A DNA stretch of 40,441 nt from Methylovulum sp. (GCA_030689765.1 JAUYEP010000006.1:1-40441); one strand, 5' to 3'. Positions 30,084 through 38,738 are shown, numbered from the stretch's first letter. The notes: a model not told the origin generated them from the sequence alone. Program-made: numbers and translations.

Positions 30084-32719
30084 ACAACGATGAACTTTTA
30101 CAAGCGTCCAGCCGTGTGGCGTTAGCCGGTTTCCTGCATGACCTCGGCAAATTTGCTGAACGCGCAAAAATCACCATAGCGCCGCAAATGCTGGAGGATA
30201 ACAAACAGCGCTATTGTCCACATCACAAAGCCTATGAAAAGGATAAAGGCTGGTTTAGTCATGTCCACGCCGCTTATACCGGCATGGCAGTGGATATGCT
30301 GGAACAACACGCACCCAACTTAGTTGGCGAGGATGTTTATCCCTTTGGCAGTTGGAAAACCGCTAATGTAGATGATTCGTTAATCAATGCCGCCGCCGCT
30401 CACCATAAACCCGACACTTTTTTACAGTGGATTATTGCCACTGCTGATCGTGTTGCATCCGGTTTTGAGCGTGAAGCTTTCGAAAAATATAACCAAGAAA
30501 AAGAGCAAAACCATTACACCAGCCGTCAACTGACCTTGTTTGAGCAAATAGGCAAAACGGATGAAAACTATGCTTATCGTTATAAACTGAAACCGTTAAG
30601 CCCCGCCTCTATTTTCCCGATTCTGGCGCAAGGTTACGAAACCAAAGATGACAAAGCCGCGCAAGCTGAATACCTAAGCCTTTGGCAGCAATTTAAAACC
30701 GGTCTACAAGACATCCCCGAATCACATCGTCAGCAATTACCGTTATGGCTGGATCATTTTGACAGTTGCTGGCAAACCTACACGCACAGCATTCCCTCAG
30801 CCACTGCGTTCGGCGCAAAACCCGATGTGTCGCTGTATGACCATTCCAAAGCCGTTGCCGCGTTAGCTGTCGCCTTGTGGCGTTATCACGAAGACCGCCA
30901 GGATGATACTGAACACGCAACAGTACAAATGCGTGAACGCTTGGATTGGAAAGACGAAAAACTGCTGTTGATCCAAGGCGATTTTTTCGGCATCCAAAAC
31001 TTCATATTTGCCCAAGGCGGCGACAGCACCAAAAAAGCCGCCAAGTTATTGCGCGGACGTTCGTTTTATGTCTCGCTAATTACTGAATGCGCGGCATTAG
31101 CAGTCTTGGAAGCGTTAAATCTGCCCTCAACCAGCCAAATCATTAACGCCGCAGGTAAGTTTTTAATTGTTGCACCCCACACACCTGCGACCCTTGCCGC
31201 ATTAGAAAAAGTCCAAACGACGTTTAATGATTGGTTTTTAGCCTACAGCTACGGACAATCGGGTTTAGGCTTGGCATGGCAAGCCGCAACCTGTGATGAT
31301 TTTGTTTGTTCAAAAGAAAAACAGGGCTTTAAAGCCTTAATGGCAGAATTACACAAGAAATTAGATCGTAGCAAATATCAGCATTTTGATTTATGTGGTG
31401 ACAATGCCGCACCCACCGTATTTAGCCATTATTTAAACAGTTTTAATGCCGAATTAGGCGTGTGTGCAGTCAATGATAAAGCCCCCGCCAATCATAAAAA
31501 TAAACTCAGTGAATTAGCTCAAGATCAAATCAATATCGGCACTTGGCTAGTCAAGCAAAAACGCCTGCTGATTTCATGTGAACCGTTGACCAGCTTAGAT
31601 AGTTTGACGATTCCCTTATTTGGTTACTGCATTCACTTTACCGGCGCAGAAGAAGACAGCGGCAAATTTGGGCGCGAAGTCGATAACGGCAATATCCGCC
31701 GCGTGTTTGATTTTAGCCCCGCCGCTAAAGACCCCGCGCAAGCTTTATGGAATGGCTATGCACGGCGTAATATCAGTGGTCATCTGCCTTCTTTTAAAAA
31801 TCATAACGATTGGGATAATCCAAAATACAAAAACTGTGCTGATGACGAAGACGATATTAACTGCAATACGCCAAAAACCCTAAATTACATCGCTTGTGAA
31901 GATTTGATGCCGGAAGGTGAAAAATGGCTGGGCATCCGCGCCCTCGCCGTATTAAAAGGCGACATCGACAATTTAGGCGACCTGTTCCAAAACGGTCTGG
32001 AACAACCGACCTTTGCCAAAATGGCGGCCTTGTCGCGGCAAGTGAACAACTTTTTTGCGGTGTATTTGCCGTATTTATGCCAGATGAAATACCCCGACAC
32101 CTACATTGTGTTTGCCGGGGGCGATGATTTCTTTTTACTAGGGCCGTGGAAACAATTGATGCAATTGGCGGCAGAATTAAGAAGCGAATTCAGCCGCTAT
32201 GTTGCCGATAATACCAACATTCATTTTTCCGCAGGCTTAAGCGTCACCAAACCCAAAATTCCCATCCAGCAATTGGCGGTCATGGGTGAAGAGGCCTTAG
32301 AACACGCAAAGGCTTATAAAAAAGACGGACACATCAAAAATGCCGTGACGTGCTTCGGGCAAACCGTTTCGTGGCAGCAATTCGATGATTTGTTTGCGAA
32401 GAAAGACAGTGCAACTGAACATTTGAAAGATTTACGCAAAGAACACGCGCTTTCGCCCGCATACATTTATGGCTTATTGCGTTTAACGGATATGGCGGCA
32501 AATTCTGACAAGCCTGAAAACGCGCTTTGGCGTTCGCAATTGTATTACCGCACTTATCGGTTTGTTATGAGCAACAATCGCAACTCAGAAGTTGACCAGA
32601 AAAAACGTGATTGTTTGCACTTAGTCGAAGACATTGGCGAAAAAGGTATCAAACAATTTCGCGGCGGCTATCGCATTGCATTACACGCTTACCTTTACCA
32701 ACACAGAGAGCAAACATAA
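30080..32719 (+). CDS. cas10: Type III-A CRISPR-associated protein Cas10/Csm1
   Basis: HD motif GFLHDLGKFAERA; AAAAHHKPDTFLQWIIATADRVASGFERE; GDFFGIQNFIFAQGG...LLRGRSFYVSLITE; FAGGDDFFLLGPW palm GGDD. Confidence 0.92.
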   Translation: MNNDELLQASSRVALAGFLHDLGKFAERAKITIAPQMLEDNKQRYCPHHKAYEKDKGWFSHVHAAYTGMAVDMLEQHAPNLVGEDVYPFGSWKTANVDDSLINAAAAHHKPDTFLQWIIATADRVASGFEREAFEKYNQEKEQNHYTSRQLTLFEQIGKTDENYAYRYKLKPLSPASIFPILAQGYETKDDKAAQAEYLSLWQQFKTGLQDIPESHRQQLPLWLDHFDSCWQTYTHSIPSATAFGAKPDVSLYDHSKAVAALAVALWRYHEDRQDDTEHATVQMRERLDWKDEKLLLIQGDFFGIQNFIFAQGGDSTKKAAKLLRGRSFYVSLITECAALAVLEALNLPSTSQIINAAGKFLIVAPHTPATLAALEKVQTTFNDWFLAYSYGQSGLGLAWQAATCDDFVCSKEKQGFKALMAELHKKLDRSKYQHFDLCGDNAAPTVFSHYLNSFNAELGVCAVNDKAPANHKNKLSELAQDQINIGTWLVKQKRLLISCEPLTSLDSLTIPLFGYCIHFTGAEEDSGKFGREVDNGNIRRVFDFSPAAKDPAQALWNGYARRNISGHLPSFKNHNDWDNPKYKNCADDEDDINCNTPKTLNYIACEDLMPEGEKWLGIRALAVLKGDIDNLGDLFQNGLEQPTFAKMAALSRQVNNFFAVYLPYLCQMKYPDTYIVFAGGDDFFLLGPWKQLMQLAAELRSEFSRYVADNTNIHFSAGLSVTKPKIPIQQLAVMGEEALEHAKAYKKDGHIKNAVTCFGQTVSWQQFDDLFAKKDSATEHLKDLRKEHALSPAYIYGLLRLTDMAANSDKPENALWRSQLYYRTYRFVMSNNRNSEVDQKKRDCLHLVEDIGEKGIKQFRGGYRIALHAYLYQHREQT
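32665..32714 (+). repeat. Direct repeat copy 1 (3' end of cas10)
   Basis: cggctatcgcattgcattacacgcttacctttaccaacacagagagcaaa; copy 2 lies 602 bp downstream; 33-bp core (from 32682) differs at one position. Confidence 0.9.
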
Positions 32720-32988
32720 TGCCGACGATCTCCATTTTTTATGGCATTCAAATCATGATGTATTTTTACGGCACAGGAAAACACAACGTGCCGCACATAC
32801 ATGTCGAATATCAAGAAAATGAAGCGGTGTTTTCAATTTTAGACGGTGAAGAGCTTTTGGGCAGCTTGCCACGCAAACAAAAGCGATTGGTTCAGGCATG
32901 GATTGAATTATATCAAGAATCGTTAGTGGTCAATTGGAACTTAGCGGTATCAGGCCAAGAACCACATCATATAGAACCATTGAGATGA
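32719..32988 (+). CDS. DUF4160 domain protein
   Basis: MPTISIFYGIQIMMYFYGTGKHNVPHIHVEYQENEAVFSILDGEELLGSLPRKQKRLVQAWIELYQESL. TAATG overlap with the cas10 stop. Confidence 0.87.
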   Translation: MPTISIFYGIQIMMYFYGTGKHNVPHIHVEYQENEAVFSILDGEELLGSLPRKQKRLVQAWIELYQESLVVNWNLAVSGQEPHHIEPLR

Positions 32989-33254
32989 GCGGGGTTTTTA
33001 TGGAATTGCTAGCTGTTGAAGCACAAGATAATGACATCGTGCGTGTTTATTTAGACGACGGTTCGATTGTTGATTTTGATGTCAAAGCCGAACTAGAGCG
33101 GATTCCGTGCTACAAGCCTTTATATGACAAAGAATTATTTAAAAAAGTGTCATTTAAAAATCAACGCATTTTTTGGAACGGGCAATGCGATTTTCATTTA
33201 GATCAAATTTTAGAACGTGGGCATTTTGTTAATGCTGACGTAAAACCCAAATAG
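32985..33254 (+). CDS. DUF2442 domain protein
   Basis: AVEAQDNDIVRVYLDDGSIVDFDVKAELERIPCYKPLYDKELFKKVSFKNQRIFWNGQCDFHLDQIL; ATGA overlap with the DUF4160 gene. Confidence 0.85.
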   Translation: MSGVFMELLAVEAQDNDIVRVYLDDGSIVDFDVKAELERIPCYKPLYDKELFKKVSFKNQRIFWNGQCDFHLDQILERGHFVNADVKPK

Positions 33255-33266
33255 GCCGTTTAAAAT

Positions 33267-33316
33267 CGGTTATTGCATTGAGCTACACGCTTACCTTTAC
33301 CAACACAGAGACCAAA
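33267..33316 (+). repeat. Direct repeat copy 2 (fossil of cas10 3' end upstream of csm2)
   Basis: cggttattgcattgagctacacgcttacctttaccaacacagagaccaaa; 50 bp with about 6 mismatches to 32665-32714. Confidence 0.9.
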
Positions 33317-33330
33317 ATTAGGAGCACATC

Positions 33331-33765
33331 ATGGCACAAGCCAACTATTCCCACAGTAATCAGTCACGCGATAGAGAACCCCCTTTTTTAAATGTGACCC
33401 CCATTCAATTTGCCGCCAAATCAGCGGACTTGTTCGATGAGGTTGCCAATCAAACGGCGATCACTATTGCTGATTCGGGCGATAAGAACAAATCCACGCA
33501 ATTACGCAAGTATTACGACGAATTGTGTATGTGGGATCAAAAAATAAAACAAGATAAGCAAAAATATGTTGAGTATTTGCCGTTGATAAAAATGCTCAAT
33601 GCCAAAGTCGCCTATGCCAACGGGCGTAAATTGGTGGATGATAATTTTGTCAAACTGATGCGCCATTGTTTGTCACAGCTTAATGAAAACGAAGAATCAT
33701 TTAAGACCTGCAAATTGTTTTTTGAAGCCTTCATGGGCTTTTACAAAATGCACAAACCTAAATAA
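33331..33765 (+). CDS. csm2: Type III-A CRISPR-associated small subunit Csm2
   Basis: NKSTQLRKYYDELCMWDQKI...YLPLIKMLNAKVAYANGRKLVDDNFVKLMRHCL is Csm2-like; ggag RBS upstream. Confidence 0.88.
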   Translation: MAQANYSHSNQSRDREPPFLNVTPIQFAAKSADLFDEVANQTAITIADSGDKNKSTQLRKYYDELCMWDQKIKQDKQKYVEYLPLIKMLNAKVAYANGRKLVDDNFVKLMRHCLSQLNENEESFKTCKLFFEAFMGFYKMHKPK

Positions 33766-33808
33766 TTCACACCACCACATCGTTCCCACGCGCCGGCATC
33801 ACTGCCAC

Positions 33809-33910
33809 AGTTAAGCTATCCAAGACTGGAGTCCAAAAGTTTTAGCTGCTGGCGTGTCAACGTTTGGCTATTAACAAAAACAGCTAAAGCTGTTTTACTC
33901 CGGCTTAACT
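33809..33910. repeat. Nested long hairpin element
   Basis: agttaagc (33809-33816)/gcttaact (33903-33910) enclosing ggagtccaaaagttttagctg (33828-33848)/cagctaaagctgttttactcc (33881-33901). Confidence 0.65.
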
Positions 33911-34051
33911 TACAGCGGTTTCAATCTACATTGGCTATTCAATACCCTAAAAGCAAAGCATTTTGGAGGTCAGGCTCTGCCTGACCTCCAAGAGATACCT
34001 GTTGAACACCAGCGACAACGGTGTAATCAACCTGATATGAAACCGCTGTAA
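33910..34051. repeat. 142-bp element with 14-bp perfect inverted termini
   Basis: ttacagcggtttca (33910-33923) / tgaaaccgctgtaa (34038-34051); encloses the 10-bp-stem palindrome ggaggtcagg-ctctg-cctgacctcc (33965-33989). Confidence 0.7.
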
Positions 34052-34141
34052 TGGCAGTGACGCTCCGGCGGGGGACGATACAAAGTCGGCAGCCATTTTT
34101 CATCCCTTTCGTGGACGCTATGTTTTACGCGCTGACACGCA

Positions 34142-34834
34142 TCATTTAACGGACACCAGTCCTGGCTCGACGACGGTTGCGTTAATGATCCGCCCCGAAT
34201 TTTCGTTTTTAACCCTGATGCGCTGCCCTTTAAAACCATCCATCATCGCCAAGCCGCCCATCGTAATGGAAAATGCGGTGTTCGCACTGCGGATAACCAC
34301 CTTGTCCCCTTTTTTTACCACCAGCGGTTCGCTTACGTTCCGAAGGCTAAGAATGGTGCCGGTTGCTAACGGACGGGCGGCTTGCTTGTTTTCAACCTGT
34401 CCGGCTTGCGTAAAATAATCTTCCCTGAGCCTGGACACATCCCGCCTTTCGCTGAAAAACATCGCTGACGTAATGATCTCGCCGCGCTGTACCGGTTGGG
34501 ACAGAATGAGTATCTTTTCATAGACGCTAACCATTGCAGAAGCATAGATGGCCCATTTTCTTTCTGCGTTGCAACGCACCCCTATCGACATCCTGCCCGC
34601 CTTAACAAGGTCTGTTGTTGTAAAAGCCTCCAGCGGCTTAGTGCATTCCGGCAACAGTAATTGGCTGTCCAGCGGAACGATGCTGAGACTGTAGTCCGTT
34701 GGCTTGTTTATCTTTTTTGCAATGGTGTTTTTGACACTCTGATAAATGGATTCATGCGACTGGAAGCGTTGTTCTGCATGGGCTAAGGTGCAGATAATGA
34801 TGGACATTACCATGATGGGTAGGATTTTTTTCAT
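34142..34834 (-). CDS. flgA: Flagellar basal body P-ring formation chaperone FlgA
   Basis: Signal peptide; QPVQRGEIITSAMFFSERRDVSRLREDYFTQAGQVENKQAARPLATGTILSLRNVSEPLVVKKGDKVVI...GQRIRVKNENSGRIINATVVEPGLVSV. Confidence 0.9.
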   Translation of the reverse strand: MKKILPIMVMSIIICTLAHAEQRFQSHESIYQSVKNTIAKKINKPTDYSLSIVPLDSQLLLPECTKPLEAFTTTDLVKAGRMSIGVRCNAERKWAIYASAMVSVYEKILILSQPVQRGEIITSAMFFSERRDVSRLREDYFTQAGQVENKQAARPLATGTILSLRNVSEPLVVKKGDKVVIRSANTAFSITMGGLAMMDGFKGQRIRVKNENSGRIINATVVEPGLVSVK

Positions 34835-35003
34835 TAGGATGGCTGGATAGATGGCTCAATAAAGGGTTATAGCATGATAAATGCCAGAAAAAACGCAAAC
34901 CAGCCGCCTGGTTTTAGCCAATTTCTTGACACATTCCCCCTACGGTCATTGTTATACCCGCTCCTGTTTTATATCTTCATGATTTGGCATGATTATTTTG
35001 TAT

Positions 35004-35019
35004 TGGCATGTGCTGTGCT
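35004..35019 (+). promoter_or_regulatory. Sigma-54-type promoter candidate for flgB operon
   Basis: TGGCATG-TGCT-GTGCT; GG and GC dinucleotides separated by 10 nt, close to consensus TGGCACG-N4-TTGCW, 48 nt upstream of the flgB start. Confidence 0.55.
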
Positions 35020-35066
35020 TATGCTTTGTTACACCAGCTTCTTGCACCAGCACACGAGGTATCATC

Positions 35067-35459
35067 ATGACTATTAATTTTGACAGAGCGCTTGGCATTC
35101 ATCCGCAAGCGCTGGCATTACGGGAAAAACGCAGTGAAGTGTTGGCGGCCAATTTAGCCAATGCGGACACCCCCAATTTCAAAGCCCGCGATATGGATTT
35201 TACATCCGTCCTAAAAAAAACCATGCCCCCGAATGTGGGGCTGGAACGCACACAGACCGGACATATCGCCTCGGAACAACAATTGCTGGGGGCTAACCTG
35301 ATGTACCGCAACCCATATCAGGCTTCATTGGATGGCAACACCGTCGAGCCGCATATTGAACAGGCCAAGTATTCCGAAAATGCGGTGCAGTATGAGGCCA
35401 GTTTGCAGTTTGTTTCCAGTAAATTCGCCGGATTAATGACGACGCTAAGGGGGCAATAA
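35067..35459 (+). CDS. flgB: Flagellar basal body rod protein FlgB
   Basis: FDRALGIHPQALALREKRSEVLAANLANADTPNFKARDMDF. Confidence 0.95.
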   Translation: MTINFDRALGIHPQALALREKRSEVLAANLANADTPNFKARDMDFTSVLKKTMPPNVGLERTQTGHIASEQQLLGANLMYRNPYQASLDGNTVEPHIEQAKYSENAVQYEASLQFVSSKFAGLMTTLRGQ

Positions 35460-35461
35460 CC

Positions 35462-35878
35462 ATGTCTTCATTAAATATATTCGGAATTGCCGGCAGCGGT
35501 ATGAATGCCCAATCACTGCGGCTTAATCTGGTGGCAAGCAATATTTCCAATGCCAACACCGTCAGCAGCAGTGAAGGCGATGTTTACAAATCCAGGCAAC
35601 CGGTGTTTGCGGCGGAGTTAAAAAACATGCTTGATAAACGACATGCCGGAAGTAAGGTAAACGTATTGGGTGTATTGGAAAGTAAGGCACCGCCCGTCAT
35701 GGAGTATGAACCTAACCATCCGATGGCCGATAAGAATGGCTATATTTTCAAGCCTAATGTCAATACGGTTGAAGAAATGGCAAATATGATGTCGGCATCA
35801 CGTTCTTACCAAAATAACGTGGAAGTGCTGAATACAGCCAAGCAATTGATTCTTCAAACATTAAAAATGGGACAATAA
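35462..35878 (+). CDS. flgC: Flagellar basal body rod protein FlgC
   Basis: NIFGIAGSGMNAQSLRLNLVASNISNANTVSSSEGDVYKSRQPVF...NVEVLNTAKQLILQTLKMGQ. Confidence 0.95.
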   Translation: MSSLNIFGIAGSGMNAQSLRLNLVASNISNANTVSSSEGDVYKSRQPVFAAELKNMLDKRHAGSKVNVLGVLESKAPPVMEYEPNHPMADKNGYIFKPNVNTVEEMANMMSASRSYQNNVEVLNTAKQLILQTLKMGQ

Positions 35879-36552
35879 TGATGGGCAGCATAAACCCCTA
35901 CAGCGGCTTAGGTCTGTCAACGCTTGATGCGACCAAAGCCACTAACAAAACAACCCTGGGCCAGGATGAGTTTTTAAAACTCATGACAACACAGATGACC
36001 CATCAGGACCCGACAAAACCCATGCAAAACGGCGAGTTCCTTTCGCAAATGGCACAGTTTGGGACGGTTTCAGGTATCCAGGGTTTGCAACAGTCTTTCA
36101 AGGATTTTTCGGCCTCGATCAGTTCGGATCAGGCTTTGCAGGCCGCCAGCCTGGTCGGGCGCAATGTCTCTGTGCCGTCCGATTATGGCTTGCTGCCGGC
36201 AGGTGGCGAAATTAATGGCAGTTTTGACCTTTCAGCCAGCGCTTCAACGGTTAATGTCCTCATCACCGACCCGCAGACCGGCGATGTGGTCAGGAAAATT
36301 AATCTGGACCAGCAATCTGCCGGTTCAGTGCCATTTAAGTGGGATGGTTTCAATGATGCCGGTGCTCTGGCTAGCCCGGGTTTGTATAAAGTGCAGGCAC
36401 AAGCCAGTATAGAGGGCGTGAATACGGTATTCCAGCCCGCTATTGATTCCAGGGTTGAAAGCGTGTCGATGAGCAACGGTAGCAGCGGTGTACAGGTTAA
36501 TCTCGCTGGCTTGGGTGCGACGGGCTTTAACAAGATAAAACAAATTCTTTAA
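35878..36552 (+). CDS. flgD: Flagellar hook assembly protein FlgD
   Basis: LGQDEFLKLMTTQMTHQDPTKPMQNGEFLSQMAQFGTVSGIQGL. Confidence 0.95.
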   Translation: MMGSINPYSGLGLSTLDATKATNKTTLGQDEFLKLMTTQMTHQDPTKPMQNGEFLSQMAQFGTVSGIQGLQQSFKDFSASISSDQALQAASLVGRNVSVPSDYGLLPAGGEINGSFDLSASASTVNVLITDPQTGDVVRKINLDQQSAGSVPFKWDGFNDAGALASPGLYKVQAQASIEGVNTVFQPAIDSRVESVSMSNGSSGVQVNLAGLGATGFNKIKQIL

Positions 36553-36565
36553 TCGGAGATGGGTG

Positions 36566-37801
36566 ATGAGCTTCTCAACAGCATTAAGCGGACTCAATGC
36601 CGCTGCCAATAATTTAGCGGTGACCGGTAATAATATTGCCAATGCCAATACCACGGGTTTTAAAAAATCACGGTCTGAATTTGCTGATATGTATGCCAGC
36701 GCCATGGCCGGCATCAGTAAAACCCAACCAGGCATGGGGGTTAAAATAGCGGAAGTTGCGCAGCAGTTTAATCAGGGCAATCTGGAATCGACTGAAAACA
36801 GCCTGGATATGGCGATTAGCGGCGAAGGATTTTTTACGTTGCGGAAAGATCCGGCAGACACGGCTTCAGCAACGGTCTACAGCCGTGCTGGCGCTTTTAA
36901 GGTAAACAAAGATGGTGTGGTGGTTAATAGCGCAGGTCAGGCTTTACTGGCTTATGTGCCTATTGGCGGCGGATTATTCGGAGGCGTGCCGGACAAGGTG
37001 TATTTAGGTACCGGCGTCAGTCCGCCAGTGGCGACGACCCAGGTGGATTTACGCGTAAACCTTAATTCTGATAGTGTCGTCCCCGCTACTACGACATTTG
37101 TGCCATCAGACCCAACCTCATACAACAATCAAACCTCAGCAACCATTTATGACTCATTGGGGGCATCACATCAATTGACCACCTATTTTAGGGCCACGAG
37201 TACCCCTGGAACTTGGGACGCCTTCCATTATATTGACGGCAATTCTGCGCCGGTATCCGCTAACCCCTCGACGGCTTTAACTTTTGATACGGACGGAAAC
37301 CTGACCTCGGGTGGCGCAATCGCGCTGGACGCTTATACCCTGCCAGGAAGCTCGGCGGCTCCGCTTGCCGCTACGCTAGACTACACCGGCTCAACGCAAC
37401 TAGCCGCAGATTTCGGTGTTGATGCGTTACAGCAGGATGGTCTTGCTGCCGGTCAATTAACCGGCATCAGCATTGATTCTAGCGGGGTCATTTCTGCAAA
37501 ATACAGTAATGACGCGATGACCCCGCTGGGTCAGGTGGCATTAACCCGTTTCATTAATCCTCAGGGGTTGATAAAGCTGGGTGATACCAATTGGGCGCAA
37601 AGTATAAGTTCTGGCTTGCCCGTAACCGGTGTTGCGGGGACAGGCAGTTTTGGTGGCATTCAGTCAATGGCGTTAGAACAATCCAATGTCGATTTATCGG
37701 CGCAACTGACCAACCTTATTATTGCCCAGCAAGCCTATCAGGCCAACGCGCAGACGATCTCGACCGAAAACACCATCATGCAAACGCTGTTAAACATCTA
37801 A
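36566..37801 (+). CDS. flgE: Flagellar hook protein FlgE
   Basis: [43 protein letters not shown]...QQAYQANAQTISTENTIMQTLLNI. Confidence 0.95.
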   Translation: MSFSTALSGLNAAANNLAVTGNNIANANTTGFKKSRSEFADMYASAMAGISKTQPGMGVKIAEVAQQFNQGNLESTENSLDMAISGEGFFTLRKDPADTASATVYSRAGAFKVNKDGVVVNSAGQALLAYVPIGGGLFGGVPDKVYLGTGVSPPVATTQVDLRVNLNSDSVVPATTTFVPSDPTSYNNQTSATIYDSLGASHQLTTYFRATSTPGTWDAFHYIDGNSAPVSANPSTALTFDTDGNLTSGGAIALDAYTLPGSSAAPLAATLDYTGSTQLAADFGVDALQQDGLAAGQLTGISIDSSGVISAKYSNDAMTPLGQVALTRFINPQGLIKLGDTNWAQSISSGLPVTGVAGTGSFGGIQSMALEQSNVDLSAQLTNLIIAQQAYQANAQTISTENTIMQTLLNI

Positions 37802-37819
37802 TAAACAGGGGTAACCGTT

Positions 37820-38560
37820 ATGGACAGAAGCCTCTATATCGCAATGAGCGGCGCCAAACAAACCTTATTGGCGCAAACCGCAAATGCCAATAATTTGTCG
37901 AATGCACAAACCACCGGTTTCAAATCCGACTGGGAACAGTTCCGCAGCATGCCGGTATTTGGCGCGGGCTTTCCTACCCGGGTTTATGCCATGACGGAAC
38001 GGCCAGGCACGGACTTTTCTTCTGGCCCATTGCAAACCACCGGGGGCGAGCTGGATGTGGCGATTAATGGCGAGGGCTATTTTGCGGTTCAGGGTGCTGA
38101 TGGCAAAGAAGCCTATACCCGCGCTGGCGACCTGCGGCTTACGCCAGAAGGCTTATTACTGACGGGGACGGGCTTGCAGGTGATAGGTCAAGGCGGGCCT
38201 ATCGCCATTCCACCTGCCCAAAAGCTGGATATTGGTTCAGATGGCACGATCAGCATCGTTCCCTTAGGCGCTAATGCCACTGCGCTGGCGGTTGTTGACC
38301 GGATCAAGATGGTCAAGCCCGCCGCCGGTAATATCGAAAAATTGACGGACGGCTTGGTGCATGTCAAAGATGGGCAGCCACAAGCGGCAAGCGCTGATGT
38401 CACTCTGGTGCAAGGCGCGTTGGAAGGCAGTAATGTCAACGCCATCCAGGCGATGGTGGAAATGATTGAATTGTCAAAAAACTTTGAGCTGCAAACCAAG
38501 GTGATGAAGAATGCGGATGAAAACTCCGGCGTCAGCGCCAAGCTGATGCAAATGGCATAA
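37820..38560 (+). CDS. flgF: Flagellar basal body rod protein FlgF
   Basis: MDRSLYIAMSGAKQTLLAQTANANNLSNAQTTGFKSDWEQFRSMPV...NVNAIQAMVEMIELSKNFELQTKVMKNADE. Confidence 0.94.
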   Translation: MDRSLYIAMSGAKQTLLAQTANANNLSNAQTTGFKSDWEQFRSMPVFGAGFPTRVYAMTERPGTDFSSGPLQTTGGELDVAINGEGYFAVQGADGKEAYTRAGDLRLTPEGLLLTGTGLQVIGQGGPIAIPPAQKLDIGSDGTISIVPLGANATALAVVDRIKMVKPAAGNIEKLTDGLVHVKDGQPQAASADVTLVQGALEGSNVNAIQAMVEMIELSKNFELQTKVMKNADENSGVSAKLMQMA

Positions 38561-38574
38561 AGAATGCCGACACT

Positions 38575-38692
38575 GTAGAGACGTAGCACCGCTACGTCTG
38601 CACCGCTACGTCTGCACCGCACGTCTTGCACCGCCACGTCTACGGATTACGCACGGCATACCGACAAAGACGTAGCGGTGCTACGTCTCTAC
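38575..38692. repeat. Palindromic repeat block between flgF and flgG
   Basis: Perfect 24-bp inverted repeat gtagagacgtagcaccgctacgtc (38575-38598)/gacgtagcggtgctacgtctctac (38669-38692), with ~14-bp tandem units tgcaccgctacgtc between. Confidence 0.85.
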
Positions 38693-38738
38693 AACGGGCC
38701 GGCGAGCCGGAAACAATGCAACTAATTAGGGGATTATC

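Noticed and set aside
33912-33930. Single gcggtttcaatctacattgg resembling part of a CRISPR repeat (GTTTCAATC...) after csm2
   Set aside because: Only one copy, explained as the terminus of the 142-bp inverted-repeat element; no regularly spaced repeats seen.
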